64,000 nucleotides of DNA from Nomia melanderi (lineage: Eukaryota; Arthropoda; Insecta; Hymenoptera; Halictidae), in assembly GCF_051020985.1 (NCBI RefSeq), contig NC_135010.1:12336001-12400000 (forward strand), written 5' to 3'. Below, in pieces: positions 46,640 through 57,322 of this stretch. The position numbers were made by a program, and so were the translations under genes. The notes beneath the pieces were generated by a model. It was not told the origin of the DNA. It saw only the letters and a list, made by a program, of their open reading frames with translations, and did no database searches. Numbering within the stretch: the stretch's first letter is position 1; every line of letters starts with the position of its first letter.

Positions 46640-47330
46640 TCTCACGATTACTCTAAATAATCAATATCAAGTATCTACCGAATCGACGCAATGAACAGCA
46701 CGAAATTCAGCATCCCCAAATCGGAGTGCAGAAACTAATTTTTGGAGACTCGGGGGAGCAGCAATCGCCATAGCCGAAAAAACCGCGGCAACGATACAGC
46801 CAGCGTCCGTGGTTCATCTAACTTTTTGCGTTGCCGGTTACTTGACAAAGTTTTCCAGCCGGTTGATGAATTGAAACCGTGGCGGCCGCGCGCGGGAGGG
46901 GGATGAAAAAGAGCCCGCAGTGGCCGGCGGTATTTCCAAGGAGGGACGAAAGACGCACGGGGGCCGGGATGCCACGAAGAACAATTTGGCTCTGTAATTG
47001 CGACGGCGGAACAAATTGAATTCCTGTACGTACGTCCGCTCGCTCGCGCGCCCGTTTAAAACAAACCCGCGGTGGCCCGCAATCTACCACCGGCGGATGT
47101 TGCTCTCCGCCGATCCGGCGAATCCTCCGAAAATCATTCATCGTCCGGCGAATCGTAATCCGACCGATTCTAATCAACTCGATCAGCCTGATCACCGGGG
47201 CACGGCGCGGGAGATCGACGAGCCGCGAGTGCGAAGGAAAAGCGTTTCGGTAGCGATGGCAGCGAACGTGCTATGGGAACTTTTGTTTGGGATGGATGCA
47301 GGAGGATACGTTGATTAATCAGTCGCTGGG
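46640..47330. other. GC-rich unique block
   Basis: CpG-rich at 46740-47290. Frames on both strands are unrecognised. Confidence 0.45.
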
Positions 47331-47698
47331 CAATACTGTATACTACATTGTAGAGTCCCAAGCACTATAGCTCACAAGCAATGACATACATAATTGTGTG
47401 AGGAATGTTATTGTTCTTTGGGAAGTACTGTAGAGTTCCAAAGTGATACTATAATTTTTTTAGGGAATAGTATAGTTCGCTAGGCAATACTGTAGAGTTC
47501 CAAAGTGATACTATAATTTTTTTAGGGAATAGTATAGTTCGCTAGGCAATACTATAGAGTTCCAAAGTGATACTATAATTCTTTAATGAATAGTATAGTT
47601 CGCTAGGCAATATTGTAGAGTTCCAAAGTGATACTATAATTCTTTAATGAATAGTATAGTTCGCTAGGCAATACTGTAGAGTTCCAAAGTGATACTTT
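47331..47698 (+). repeat. 62-bp tandem array, five to six units
   Basis: TAGAGTTCCAAAGTGATACT occurs at 47431, 47493, 47555, 47616 and 47677, a period of 61-62 bp. A diverged half-unit precedes it. Units differ at only a few positions, so the array is young. Confidence 0.92.
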
Positions 47699-47724
47699 TG
47701 ATTTTGACAGTTGCTTGAATATTA

Positions 47725-48000
47725 GGTAATATATTTCAACGTGGAAATTCTCGTATTGAAACGTTTGTATTGTATGTAATTCTTATATTTCACTAATGCT
47801 TTGTTGATTGTGTAAGTCTTAGATTTCAACGTGGAAGTTCTCATATTGAAACGTTTGGAACGTATAGAATTTTTATATTTTACTAATGTTTCCTTGATTG
47901 TTTAAGTCTTAGATATCAACCTGGAAATTCTCGCATTGAAACGCTTATATCGTATAAAATTCTTATATTTTATTCATATTTTGTCATTTATTTAACTCTA
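47725..48000 (+). repeat. 90-bp tandem array, three units
   Basis: TTTCAACGTGGAAATTCTC or a variant occurs at about 47734, 47824 and 47914, each followed by ATTGAAACGTTTG-type sequence and a TCTTATATTTTACTAAT tail. It lies directly after the unrelated 62-bp array. Confidence 0.85.
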
Positions 48001-49597
48001 AAATAACCTCAGATTCAACGCATTGAAACCTTCAAATCCCACACAATTCAACCCTCAAACTAACAAAACATCAATCAAACTATCGAATCTAAACCAAATT
48101 CCCATTGAAACTCTAACTTCCCAACATACAATATTCCACAAATAACAGAACAATAACAACCCTCTCGAACATCATTCCACTATTCCAGAATCTCCACAAA
48201 TAACCCCAAGTCACCAAAGAACCCATCATCTCAATCTATCACACACTCCCTTCAAACATTCCTCCTTCAGAACGCTGGCCAATAAATCGATCGAACTCGA
48301 GCCGAGCTCGAACCCGTTACTCGGTAGATTCCCCGATCGAAGTGTATCGACAGGGAAAAGAAAGCAACGGCTCGCCGATCGCGAAGCCGGGGAAGACGGA
48401 AAAAGGAGGCTAGCGGGTGGCATCTCGCCGAGAGGTTTCGTGAGATAGCGGGAGGGAACGAGCGAGGCGGGCGAGCGGAGGGCAGGCCACGAAGAGAGAG
48501 CAGTTTGGCCCTGTAATTACGGGGAAACAGAGGGGTCCGGTCCGCCGGGGGGGTGGGTTGGAGCGCGAGGAACCCTATAATCTCGGTAGGACCGCCCCTT
48601 GTTTGCTTGTATAATTACCCCGTGGTCCTCCTTCGATGGGGCCTCGATGGGCCCCGGTTCCAATCCCCGGGCCCGTTCGTCATTTCGTTGGTTCCGTGGC
48701 TCGGCCATAATGCCGATATCATTACCTAATGCATCGCGCATGCATTCCGCTGCGCGCTGCTTGCCCACGGGCTCTCTCGACGGTATCGGTTTCCACCTCC
48801 ACCGATCCGCGTCCTCTTTCTCTTGCTCGCCGGCGTTCTCCGTTCCTCGGCGTTCCCTACGTTCCCTGGCGTGCTCCTTTTCCCTCGACTTTAGTCAACC
48901 ATTTCTCAGGATTGACGTAATTGGCTTATTTGCATTGTTCCGTCTGCGCGCCGGTTCCTCCGCGATACTCGTGATGGATCATTCTCGGATTCTCTTTCCA
49001 ACGGTCGAACGGTATCGCGCTCCACGCCACCGGGGGAGTGCACTTTGCGCATTACTCCCGTACGAATGGTCGGTACACTTTCCTCGGAGTACGTGCGCGG
49101 GAACGACGGTGCACGGAGATTCCAGCGTGGATTTTACGGATCGTTATGACGCCGACATTGGGACCGACGCCTGCGTTACTGGTTGTCTATTCATGATCCG
49201 CGAGCATTTATTCGCGCGATGCTCCGATGCTCTCTGTCGGATCGGTTGGTAGGGTTTTATTTGTGTTTTTTCGGCTGACGGGGCGTTTCGCTGTGTGCGT
49301 TGCAACGGTGTGCAGGGACTTCTGGGTGGAACTTTCGGTGAGTCGGTAATTGTTTGAAGTCGAGCTGATGCGGCTTGGTAGACTTTTCCGGGTTTTGGGG
49401 GCCTGTTGGTGGGTTCGGATATTTTTTGGGATGATGGGAGGTTTTGGGATCAATTGACAGAAATAAAGGACAGTCTGACTTTTTGATAGTTTTCTGTGGG
49501 AACTGTGTTATTGAGATTTCTATTGGTTTAGAATTGGGGTTGAGTATTGCTGAACCAGTTTTTGTAGTAATTTATCAGAGAATTGTCTAGTTTGTTT
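48001..49597. other. Unique DNA with the largest non-repetitive open frame
   Basis: GC-rich at 48250-49250. A 217-codon plus frame (48599-49252) is the longest outside low-complexity sequence, but it has no recognisable domain, a composition (Ser/Arg/Pro) typical of CpG-rich noise, and open frames on the other strand. Confidence 0.4.
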
Positions 49598-49601
49598 TTA
49601 A

Positions 49602-49700
49602 CCCTTTGCACTAGAGAGGTGTCTCACACTCAATTGATTTTATACAGTAAAACTAAAATTTGATACTTTACCCTTTGCACTCGAGAGGTGACTCTCAGCA
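49602..49700 (+). mobile_element. Two stacked family A left ends
   Basis: TTAA at 49598-49601, then CCCTTTGCACTAGAGAGGTG. A second CCCTTTGCACTCGAGAGGTG begins at about 49672. No right end follows. Either a nested copy or a tandem left arm has lost its remainder. Confidence 0.55.
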
Positions 49701-50536
49701 CACTTATCAGAATCCAAAAACAGAAAATCCTTCAGCAAATCTGAAGAGTGCACCTACGTCGAAACCTAAAAAATAAGACTACCTTCTAGAAAAATAAACA
49801 AGCTTCTACTGTTAAGTCTAAGAAACGAAGAAAAGTCCATAAACTCCTAGAGATCGACAGGAAGATCACCGTTATGACGCCGTCGACGGATAATAACTCT
49901 ATTATTCCGTTGGGCCCGACGCAATGTCCGCCGGGATGCCCGTGGCAATTCGCAATCGCGTGTCGCGATCGTCGTCGTCGCGGGGCACGAAAAATATTAT
50001 TCCGCTCGGAAGCGGCCGCGTTTTATCGAGGACCGTTTCTATCGCGACGAGGAATCGCGACGCATCGATGCCGTTGCATCGACGCGATCGCTCACTGTCA
50101 CGGCTCGCGTGATCCTCTTCGTTCATTGTCTTTCGTTTCTCGTTCCGTGCTGGCCGCCCGCTCTTTTTTTTTTGTGTCGTGCGCGCGTTGGAAAATTATC
50201 GAGGGAACTTGGCGCACGGTTTTTAGATTGTGCGTCACGCCGGAGCAGCGTCGCGATGGCGGATCGTCCGGCCGGGCTGCATGTTGTTTATCGAAAGAAT
50301 TCCCGATTACTTCTCCGCGCCGCTCGGCGGACTTTTTCCCTGCGGAGGCGTTGCGTGTCAAAGTTTACTTGGCGAAAATCTCGCGGACCCGACGGCGATT
50401 TGTTTCGCGAAATGGGAACTGACGGAGTAAGGTTCGTTGTACCGTGCTGGCTTTCTCGCATCTTAGATCGGAACGGTCTGCTGGTGATAGTAATATTAAT
50501 ACCTCTGCGTTATTAACGGTGTCGAGATATCAATGG
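49701..50536. other. AT-rich then GC-rich unique DNA
   Basis: CpG-rich at 49860-50500. The 182-codon (49874-50422) and 135-codon (50109-50516) plus frames overlap in different frames. Neither is recognised. Confidence 0.4.
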
Positions 50537-50715
50537 AAATGTTAGTTCCTTGGACTATTTATTTGTCAGCTGTGATCCGTACGAGTACTTTGTTATTGAT
50601 AATTTATTAAGGAAACAGAGAGGCAATGTTAATTCCTTGGTCTTTTTATTGCTCAACTGTGATCGATACGAGTACTTCGTTAGTGATAATTTATTAAGAA
50701 AACAGAGAGAGCAAT
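50537..50715 (+). repeat. 87-bp tandem duplication of a C-like arm
   Basis: AATGTTAGTTCCTTGG and AATGTTAATTCCTTGG start units at 50537 and 50624. Both carry GTGATCSRTACGAGTACTT and GATAATTTATTAAG. The C element at 46182 has the same phrases (GATCGATACGTCTACTTTG), so the unit is a C fragment. Confidence 0.75.
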
Positions 50716-50889
50716 TGGTAATAGAAGAATAATATTACATTTGAATTCAAAAGGGTCGAATAATATTCATGCTTGATTCTGTTTAAAATCTACATCATGT
50801 GACTGACACGTTATTGCAAGGCAAGGATTTATTGAGATATTAATGGAAACATTAATTCAAATATTAGTATTAGATGTCAGACAGATCTA

Positions 50890-51480
50890 TAATAATTCTT
50901 GCAACTCAGACCGAAATACTCAGCCATTAATACTATTAACATGAATATTTCCATATTATCAATAATACAGAAACATTAATACAAATCTCAATAACACGTC
51001 ACAGATATCTACATCAATAACCATTAATCACCACAAATATCCAGAATCAACAAACTCTTCACCATTCTTCATATCTACGTCATCACCCTGTATAGTAATT
51101 CTTGCAACTCAGATCGAAATACTCAGCCATTAATACTATTAACATAAATACTTCCATATTATCAATAACATAGAAATATTAACAGAAATCTCACGTCACA
51201 GATATCTACAGCAATAACCATCAATTACCACAAACATCCAGAATCAACAAACGCTTCACCATTCTTCATAGCTACCTCCACATTCTGTATAATAGTTCTT
51301 ACATCTCAGATCGAAATACTTAATCCATAACACTATTAACAAGAATATTTCCATATTATCAATAACATAAAAAATTAACAGAAATCTGAATAACACGTCA
51401 CAGATATCTACATCAACATCCATTAATCACCACAAACATCCAGAATCAACAAACGCTTCGCCATTCTTCATACCAATCCC
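50890..51480. repeat. 200-bp tandem array, three units
   Basis: Units begin near 50893, 51096 and 51292 and share TCAGATCGAAATACT, TTTCCATATTATCAATAA, CACGTCACAGATATCTAC and ATCCAGAATCAACAAAC. Small indels separate the units. Confidence 0.88.
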
Positions 51481-52135
51481 ACAACCCACAAACCAATAAC
51501 GAATAATCCCCAACAAACTGCGCCAAACCCGAATCTCGAGCGTCGTTGCAAACGACAGTTCCACCGCAACTGTCAAGCCCACGATCGAAAAAGTTGGTCG
51601 AATCAATGGATCGTACGCACGCGATCCGCGATCAGTCGATCGAACGCGATAAGCCGGCCCGTAAACCGTGCCGTTGCCGCGCGATTACGCGCGCACGTCC
51701 GCCGGACGGTGAATCGGAATAATTAACCCGACATAATTTCATTACCGGGCCGCTCGGACGTAATCGCGCCGCTTAACGGCGAGCCTGCCGCTGTTTTCGA
51801 AATCTGTAAACCGAGCGTGGGAGTAACGCTCGATTGATCATCGTCGCCGTAACGACCGGCGGCGTCGGCGTCGGAGGAAACAGGGAGAGAAAAAAAAAAA
51901 GAAAGGACTCGACGGGACCGTCGAGCGAAACAAAAAGGAGGACGCAGCCGACGGTAATCCGGGATCTCCTAACCAAGAGCAACGCTCGGGGAATAATTCC
52001 TTCGGGTTTTCGGCGCGGCGCAGTCGCGCGGATTAGGGGACGCTAATTTATACCCGAACCGGACAAGAAAAAGCCGCGAATGTACTCTGGAAGGAGCTAG
52101 AAACTATCCGCGCGCGCGGATAATCCGCGAGGCTT

Positions 52136-52168
<33 letters not shown>

Positions 52169-52532
52169 GATGACGAGGCGTATCTCACGGCGTGACCGTC
52201 AAATTTTGACGCCGGCAATTATTTTCGGTGCCAAGAACGGTTATTCCTGGGCGGGGATGGAGACGTCTGGGGAAATTTAGGCTCTCGGCGCTAAGTCGTC
52301 GAGTGGGGCATCGATCTGCGCGTGCTGGGAGTCTCTTTGTGTTCTTGGTAATACGTTCGCTGGATATTTGATCATGATTGTTGGAGGATGACGTTAGGAT
52401 TCTTATTGTTCCGGCACGGTTTATTTAGTTTAGACATAGCTATCGGTAAAGGTTTATAGCATGACCAATTATGACATGTCTAAGCACAGTGATAAGCAAA
52501 TTTTGGATGCATTTTATTATTTATTTTACATG
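51481..52532. other. GC-rich unique block with GAC microsatellite
   Basis: CpG-rich at 51540-52370. A (GAC)9 run lies at 52141-52167. No gene is supported. Confidence 0.5.
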
Positions 52533-52787
52533 CAATCCTTAGATCCGACGTCATGAATGACCAGCTGTCGAAGCTAACATATAAAAAAGCAATTAGCAAC
52601 ACCTCGAGCATTCTAGCCTTCTGATTCGTCACTAAGGACACCGCCCTATCTCTGTATTTTTATATATATAGAGAGATATTGAGACAGACAGACAGACATA
52701 CAATCCTTAGATCCGATGTCATAAATGACCAGCTGTCGAAGCTGACATATAAAAAAGCAATTAGCAACACCTCGAGCATTCTGGCCT
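52533..52787 (+). repeat. Pair of 87-bp direct repeats, 168 bp apart
   Basis: CAATCCTTAGATCCGACGTC starts copies at 52533 and 52701. Both end CCTCGAGCATTCTRGCCTT. I count about four differences in 87 bp. The spacer has TATATATAGAGAGATA and (GACA)n. The layout is like the arms of a small duplicated element of unknown class. Confidence 0.8.
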
Positions 52788-52789
52788 TA

Positions 52790-52881
52790 ATAATAATAAT
52801 ACAATTCAATCGAATGATTGAATACCATACTTTTTCCGTTTTGTGTAGTTGGCTCTATGAAATTGTGCGGCGATCAACGTG
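52790..52881 (-). mobile_element. F-like element end
   Basis: Contains AATAATAATACAATTCAATC and TTTTCCGTTTTGTGTAGTTG, and ends GCGGCGATCAACGTG before TTAA (52882-52885). It is related to 36301-36505. Confidence 0.5.
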
Positions 52882-53201
52882 TTAATACACGGCTAGCAAT
52901 TAAACGATAAAAATCGCGCGACGTAACTTACTCCAATTCAATGTTTCCATAGTCTCAATACTTTCTTCGAAACACGCGATGCAACATTCTACCATAACAC
53001 CAAAACGGTTCTACTATAAAAATTCAAACACCAGGAAACACTGAACAATATTATCCCACCCACAATCCTTCATCATCCGGCGACCAAATCGCGTTACCAT
53101 CGTGCACGGAATAAGTACATTCAAAATTGGAAACGCAGTCTGTTCGCTGACCCATGGAGCAGGTGTTAAATCGCTGCTGTCGGCGCCCGGCTTGTCTTTA
53201 A

Positions 53202-53628
53202 CCTTTTAGATACGCCACTATAGTCGCTTCCGAGACCCTCTATCTTTACGGAACGCTACCATAGTGGTTTCCGTGGATAGCACCAATTTGGAGAATATAT
53301 AAATGCAGACGGTTCGCCCTTTTTCGCGTCAATACTTGGGGGCCTGAGAGATAGACCAGGCCCATTGACTAATTTATGACCGAGGGTCACGTACACCCTC
53401 CTCTGAAGAGGTTTCCTTCTTGGAAAAGCGTCGAGGAAAAGTTAGTCGCCGTTCCTCGTTAGAGCCACATCGCGTAACAAATATATTTAACCTGACTACG
53501 GACTTAGTTTCTATTTTAGTAGCCCTACATAAAGAAATTATAATTCATTCGTTTAGCACTATATTCCCAAGTAATGTAGTGGAAATCATGAACGGTTTTT
53601 GCCATCCGCCAGACTCGTGCCTAAAAGG
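53202..53628. mobile_element. TTAA-flanked 427-bp element, family H
   Basis: Perfect TTAA on both sides (53198-53201 and 53629-53632). Ends CCTTTTAGATACG and CGTGCCTAAAAGG are inverted with two mismatches in 13. A subterminal hairpin pairs CCACTATAGTCGCTTCCG (53215-53232) with CGGAACGCTACCATAGTGG (53249-53267). A second small stem (GGGCCTG with CAGGCCC) lies near 53340-53365. A 70-codon frame reaches the right end, but I see no transposase motif. It is single copy in this window. Confidence 0.75.
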
Positions 53629-53632
53629 TTAA

Positions 53633-54419
53633 AAGTGATCGCGCAAGAATTCCGCGAACAACCGAACAGATCCGCGACACTGGTAACCGGGTTTGCCCGA
53701 TCGTCGCTGCGAAAGCGTCGGGACCGAACGGGAAGGGAAATCGAGCGGTAGAGGAAAGGGGGATAGGGCTCTCCACGGAATAACAGGCTTGAAGACTCAA
53801 TTAGCAGACACGAGGAGCAGTTTCCGCGGACGGCGACGAAGAATTACTAAAACGGCTGGCAGCGGGGAAACGTTCATGGCGCGACATCAAAGACGTAACT
53901 CTCGCAGCCGGTGTAATATCAGCGGTCCCGCCGTCCCACCCCCTCCCACCCGTCGACACCGACGCCGCCGGTAGCTTGCATAAAATGGGTCGGAGTCGTT
54001 AAAACAGTAGGTGGGACAACGTCGACTTCAAAAGCATACCGCGGGAGCTGCCGGGCCGCACGAAAGTCTGCATACTTCCGCGCCAGTATTCCACGGGGGT
54101 ATTCTCATCCTCGGACCGGCGGCGGGTTACACCCCGTGAATTACAACCCCTCGAGGATGCGTCGGCGCGTCGTTAAAAAGCGCGACGGCGACGGGACGGT
54201 CTCGCTTTCGACGCGGCGATCGAGGACTGCTCGGTTACGCTCCGTGTTATGGGAGATCGAGATTGAAATGGGATTGGGGATGAGGTGGAGAGGATGGGAT
54301 GCTTGCGCGAAGGCTTTGTGGAGTAGATGATTTTTGGGTGAGAGATGGAGTTTTTGGTTTGGAGGTTTGAGAGATGGGGAGAGGTGGGAATGGGTTTGGA
54401 GATTGGGTGCTGGGAATTG
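53633..54419. other. GC-rich unique block grading into G/T-rich DNA
   Basis: CpG-rich to 54300, then G-rich simple sequence leading into the octamer array. No gene is supported. Confidence 0.45.
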
Positions 54420-54960
54420 GGGAATTAATGGTTGAATGGTTGATGGTTGAGTGGTTGAATGGTTGAATGGTTGAGTGGTGGAATGGTTGAGTGATTGAGT
54501 GGTTGAATGGTTGAATGGTTGAATGGTTTAATGGTTTAATGGTTGAATAGTTGAATAGTTGAATAGTTGAATAGTTGAATAGTTGAATAGTTGAATAGTT
54601 GAATAGTTGAATAGTTGAATAGTTGAATAGTTGAATGGTTGAATAGTTGAATAGTTGAACAGTCGAATGATCGAATGACCGAATAATCCAATAATTGAAT
54701 AGTTGAATAGTTGAACAGTCGCATAATCAAATGATCGAATGATCGAATAATCCAATAATTGAATAGTTGAGCAGTCGAATGATCGAATGATCGAATAATC
54801 CAATAATTGAAGAGTTGAACAGCCGAATGATCGAATGATCGAATAATCCAATACTTGAAGAGTTGAACGGTCGAATGATCGAATGATCGAATAATCCAAT
54901 AATTGAATAGTTGAACAATCGAATGATCGAATGATCGAATAATGAAATAATTGAATAATT
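54420..54960. repeat. 8-bp satellite with 48-bp higher-order units
   Basis: 54420-54660 is built on octamers GGTTGAAT and then GTTGAATA. From 54681 the phrase GAATAATCCAATAATTGA recurs at 54681, 54745, 54793, 54841, 54889 and (as GAATAATGAA) 54937. Steps are 64, 48, 48, 48 and 48 bp, all multiples of eight. Long minus-strand frames encode a repeating peptide but follow directly from the stop-free octamer. Confidence 0.93.
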
Positions 54961-56607
54961 GAGCTTGGTCAGGTCTTGGTTAAATCCTGGTTAAATAATG
55001 GAATAATCGAATAATCGAACTCAAACTTAAATATTCGAACCAGAGTCCTCAAACTTGAACAACTGAACTTGAACAACTGACCTCGCACTCTTGAACTCAA
55101 CCGACTGAACTCTTACACTCCGAATATTCGACTTCGCCCATCCGAAATTAGATCTCAGCCACCGACACTCCACCTCCACCCCCAACAAACAGCGTCCACC
55201 CGATCACGCATCTTCGCAGCATCAGCCAACGCCAGAGCGCAATCCAATTAAACCATCATTCCCGCGGGTGGAGCGAACGAGTCTGCCCGGTGATCCGGGT
55301 TTAGACGAGTTCCCGTTTTTTCCCTCCGTTTAATCCGCGTGAGTACGCGGCGTAAAGAACGCGGAGAACCGGGGGCCGACGGTAAGCGTACGAGTCTCTC
55401 CGCAGCTGGCCAAGGGGACACGGGAGAAGAGCGACTAGCAGTCGCGCGCGTCTGCTTGGATATCCGTGGGATTAGCGTGGCGACGTTGTTCTAAGTTCGG
55501 GACATGTTTGGAGAACAGTCGGAGACAGTGGGAGAGGAATACGAGGAAAAAGAGCGAGGAGCGAGGAGGAGCCGCGTGGGCGTATGGCGAAAAGCCAGCG
55601 GCGGAGACATCCACTCCGGTTTCTCTCTCCGATCCGACCGGACAAATCGGTTCCCGCGTCCGTGTGCGCGCCCGTGTCCGTGTATTTTCCCCGGTCCCGT
55701 CTTCCTCCGTCGCGTGTGTGCGCAGCACACGAGCGTCCGCACGTGTCGCCACCAACACGGACCGCCGGATGGCCGGCATTCGAGGGATATGTAAGATTCC
55801 AGCCGCCCACATCGCGACAAATTGTTGCTCAGCTGATCGACCGACCCTCCGCTCGCTTAAACTTTCAATCTTTTTTTCGGCCGGCTTCTATACGACCGTC
55901 CACCTTCCCCTCCCGCCTGCCGCCCCCTCTTTCAGCGCGGACGATACACGTTGGCCCGGCGCGGAATGAAGCACGGTGATTCATGCAGCGCAACGGCCGG
56001 CGTAATGACAGTCTGGTGGCAAATTGCCGGCCCCGGCATCCTTCCCGATGATTTATCAGGCATCGCCACCCGTGCGATAAAACGCGATTGTTCTACTTCC
56101 CGATAATGATTGCAGCCTTCTTCGGCAATCCCGGCGCGGCGCGGTGCCGCGCTGCTCCTTCGGGCTAACTGGATAAGAATCGTAATTGATTGATCGTGGC
56201 CGGATTACGTGGATAGCGTCGGCTGCGTTCGATCATTGGGAACCCGGTTGACGGATGGCTGCGCGCGGACAATTATCTCCGGTGATTATTTGACGCTGGT
56301 TTCGATCAAAGACACCGATTATTGGAGTTTTAGAGAGGACATTCTTTGGAATGTTATTGACACGTTGAATGCACGATTTCATGGTGCAAGATGTACAAAA
56401 TGGAGGAAGTACTTGGTTTCTCACTTTGAGGTTCACGTCGACGTTAGTTCATTCGATTACAGCTTAATATGACGCATTTATTTATTCAATATTTGGGAGT
56501 CACTGAAATGTTACCTTTAAGTGGTACAATTGTGGTACTACAAATAAATATAGAAAAATTGTTGAAAGAGGTAGAGGTTGCAATAAAATATAATTGACTG
56601 CCAAGGG
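54961..56607. other. Large GC-rich unique block
   Basis: CpG-rich at 55200-56260, the densest in the window. Five frames over 90 codons overlap at 55435-55979 on both strands, so none is preferred. It might be a promoter-proximal region, but no core element or exon can be shown. Confidence 0.4.
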
Positions 56608-56611
56608 TTAA

Positions 56612-56745
56612 CCCTTTGAACTCTGTAGGCTCTAATATTGCACCAGTTGTGATATTAAATATTTTACTGATTCTTAGAGAAGCTACCCTAAAATTGTTCA
56701 ATTTTCCATATATCCGAATTTTGTACTAAGAAAAATAAAAGATCA
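56612..56745 (+). mobile_element. Family B element, right end lost
   Basis: TTAA at 56608-56611, then CCCTTTGAACTCTGTAGGC. The body matches 31010-31234 to about 56745, where an F-type end takes over. Confidence 0.6.
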
Positions 56746-56751
56746 AGAAAG

Positions 56752-56787
56752 TGAGGGTCACCGGTGACCCCCATGGCATTCAACGTG
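56752..56787 (-). mobile_element. F-type element end with 16-bp palindrome
   Basis: The perfect palindrome GGGTCACCGGTGACCC lies at 56755-56770 and is followed by CATGGCATTCAACGTG and TTAA (56788-56791). Confidence 0.5.
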
Positions 56788-56791
56788 TTAA

Positions 56792-56946
56792 AGGAATTGG
56801 TTTAAAAAAACAGACGATTTAGTTACTTAATTACTAAGAGATCAGCACGTAGTCTCTGTTTTTTCTATTGTTTAAGCGGTTGACATGTAATTTAGCTTCA
56901 ACTGCTAAAGGTTCGTACGTTTCGAAGTATATTCATCGGCAAAGGG
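56792..56946 (-). mobile_element. Family D element, reverse orientation
   Basis: Shares the TTAA at 56788-56791 with the F-type end and runs to CATCGGCAAAGGG before TTGA. It contains AATTTAGCTTCAACTG and GTACGTTTCGAAG, complements of the D left half. The B, F and D pieces are packed edge to edge. Confidence 0.55.
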
Positions 56947-57106
56947 TTGATATCGAGTAAACTGAATTGTATATTCGAAATCTCGATAGATGGTTTCATG
57001 GTTTCCATCGGGGAATTAGGTCAACTCCATTCGACTGCTTGGTAGTTCTATTAACAATCCACAATTAACTCTGTACTATGCCTTCACAACAGGAAACTTA
57101 TTAACC

Positions 57107-57322
57107 CTTCCGATTCAGAAGCTCTTCACTAGAAATATTCGATATTTTCCGATGGGACGACACTATTTCAAACGAACTAATAAGAAAACATACGTAACTT
57201 AAGAAACAAAGCTATCTCCCATAAATACTTCACATATCGATGCATTACACAAAACTTAATACAATATATAACACTCTAATTTTACTATATCAAGTCAATT
57301 AGTCACCTCTCAACTGCAAAAG
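57107..57322 (-). mobile_element. Family A element, reverse orientation
   Basis: TTAA at 57103-57106, then CCCTTCCGATTCAGAAGC. The body contains TATTCGATATTTTCCGATGG and ends GTCACCTCTCAACTGCAAA. The right terminus and TTAA are decayed. A short family I end (TGCTTGGTAGTTCTATTAAC) precedes it near 57040. Confidence 0.55.

Noticed and set aside
48645..48670. GGTTCCAATCC, similar to a tRNA B box
   Set aside because: There is no matching A box at the right distance and no cloverleaf folding around it. It sits in GC-rich palindromic sequence.
48599..49252. 217-codon plus frame, the longest outside repeats
   Set aside because: No domain, signal or membrane pattern. CpG-rich sequence lowers stop density on both strands, and other frames here are open as well.
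53420..53632. 70-codon frame in the H element as a transposase remnant
   Set aside because: It shows no catalytic-motif context or similarity I can recognise, and its last codons simply read into the terminal repeat.
54528..54899. 123-codon repeat protein on the minus strand
   Set aside because: It follows directly from a stop-free 8-bp repeat that stays open in every minus-strand frame.
55435..55979. Cluster of frames over 90 codons on both strands
   Set aside because: At least five overlapping frames on both strands are open at once, which indicates composition rather than coding.
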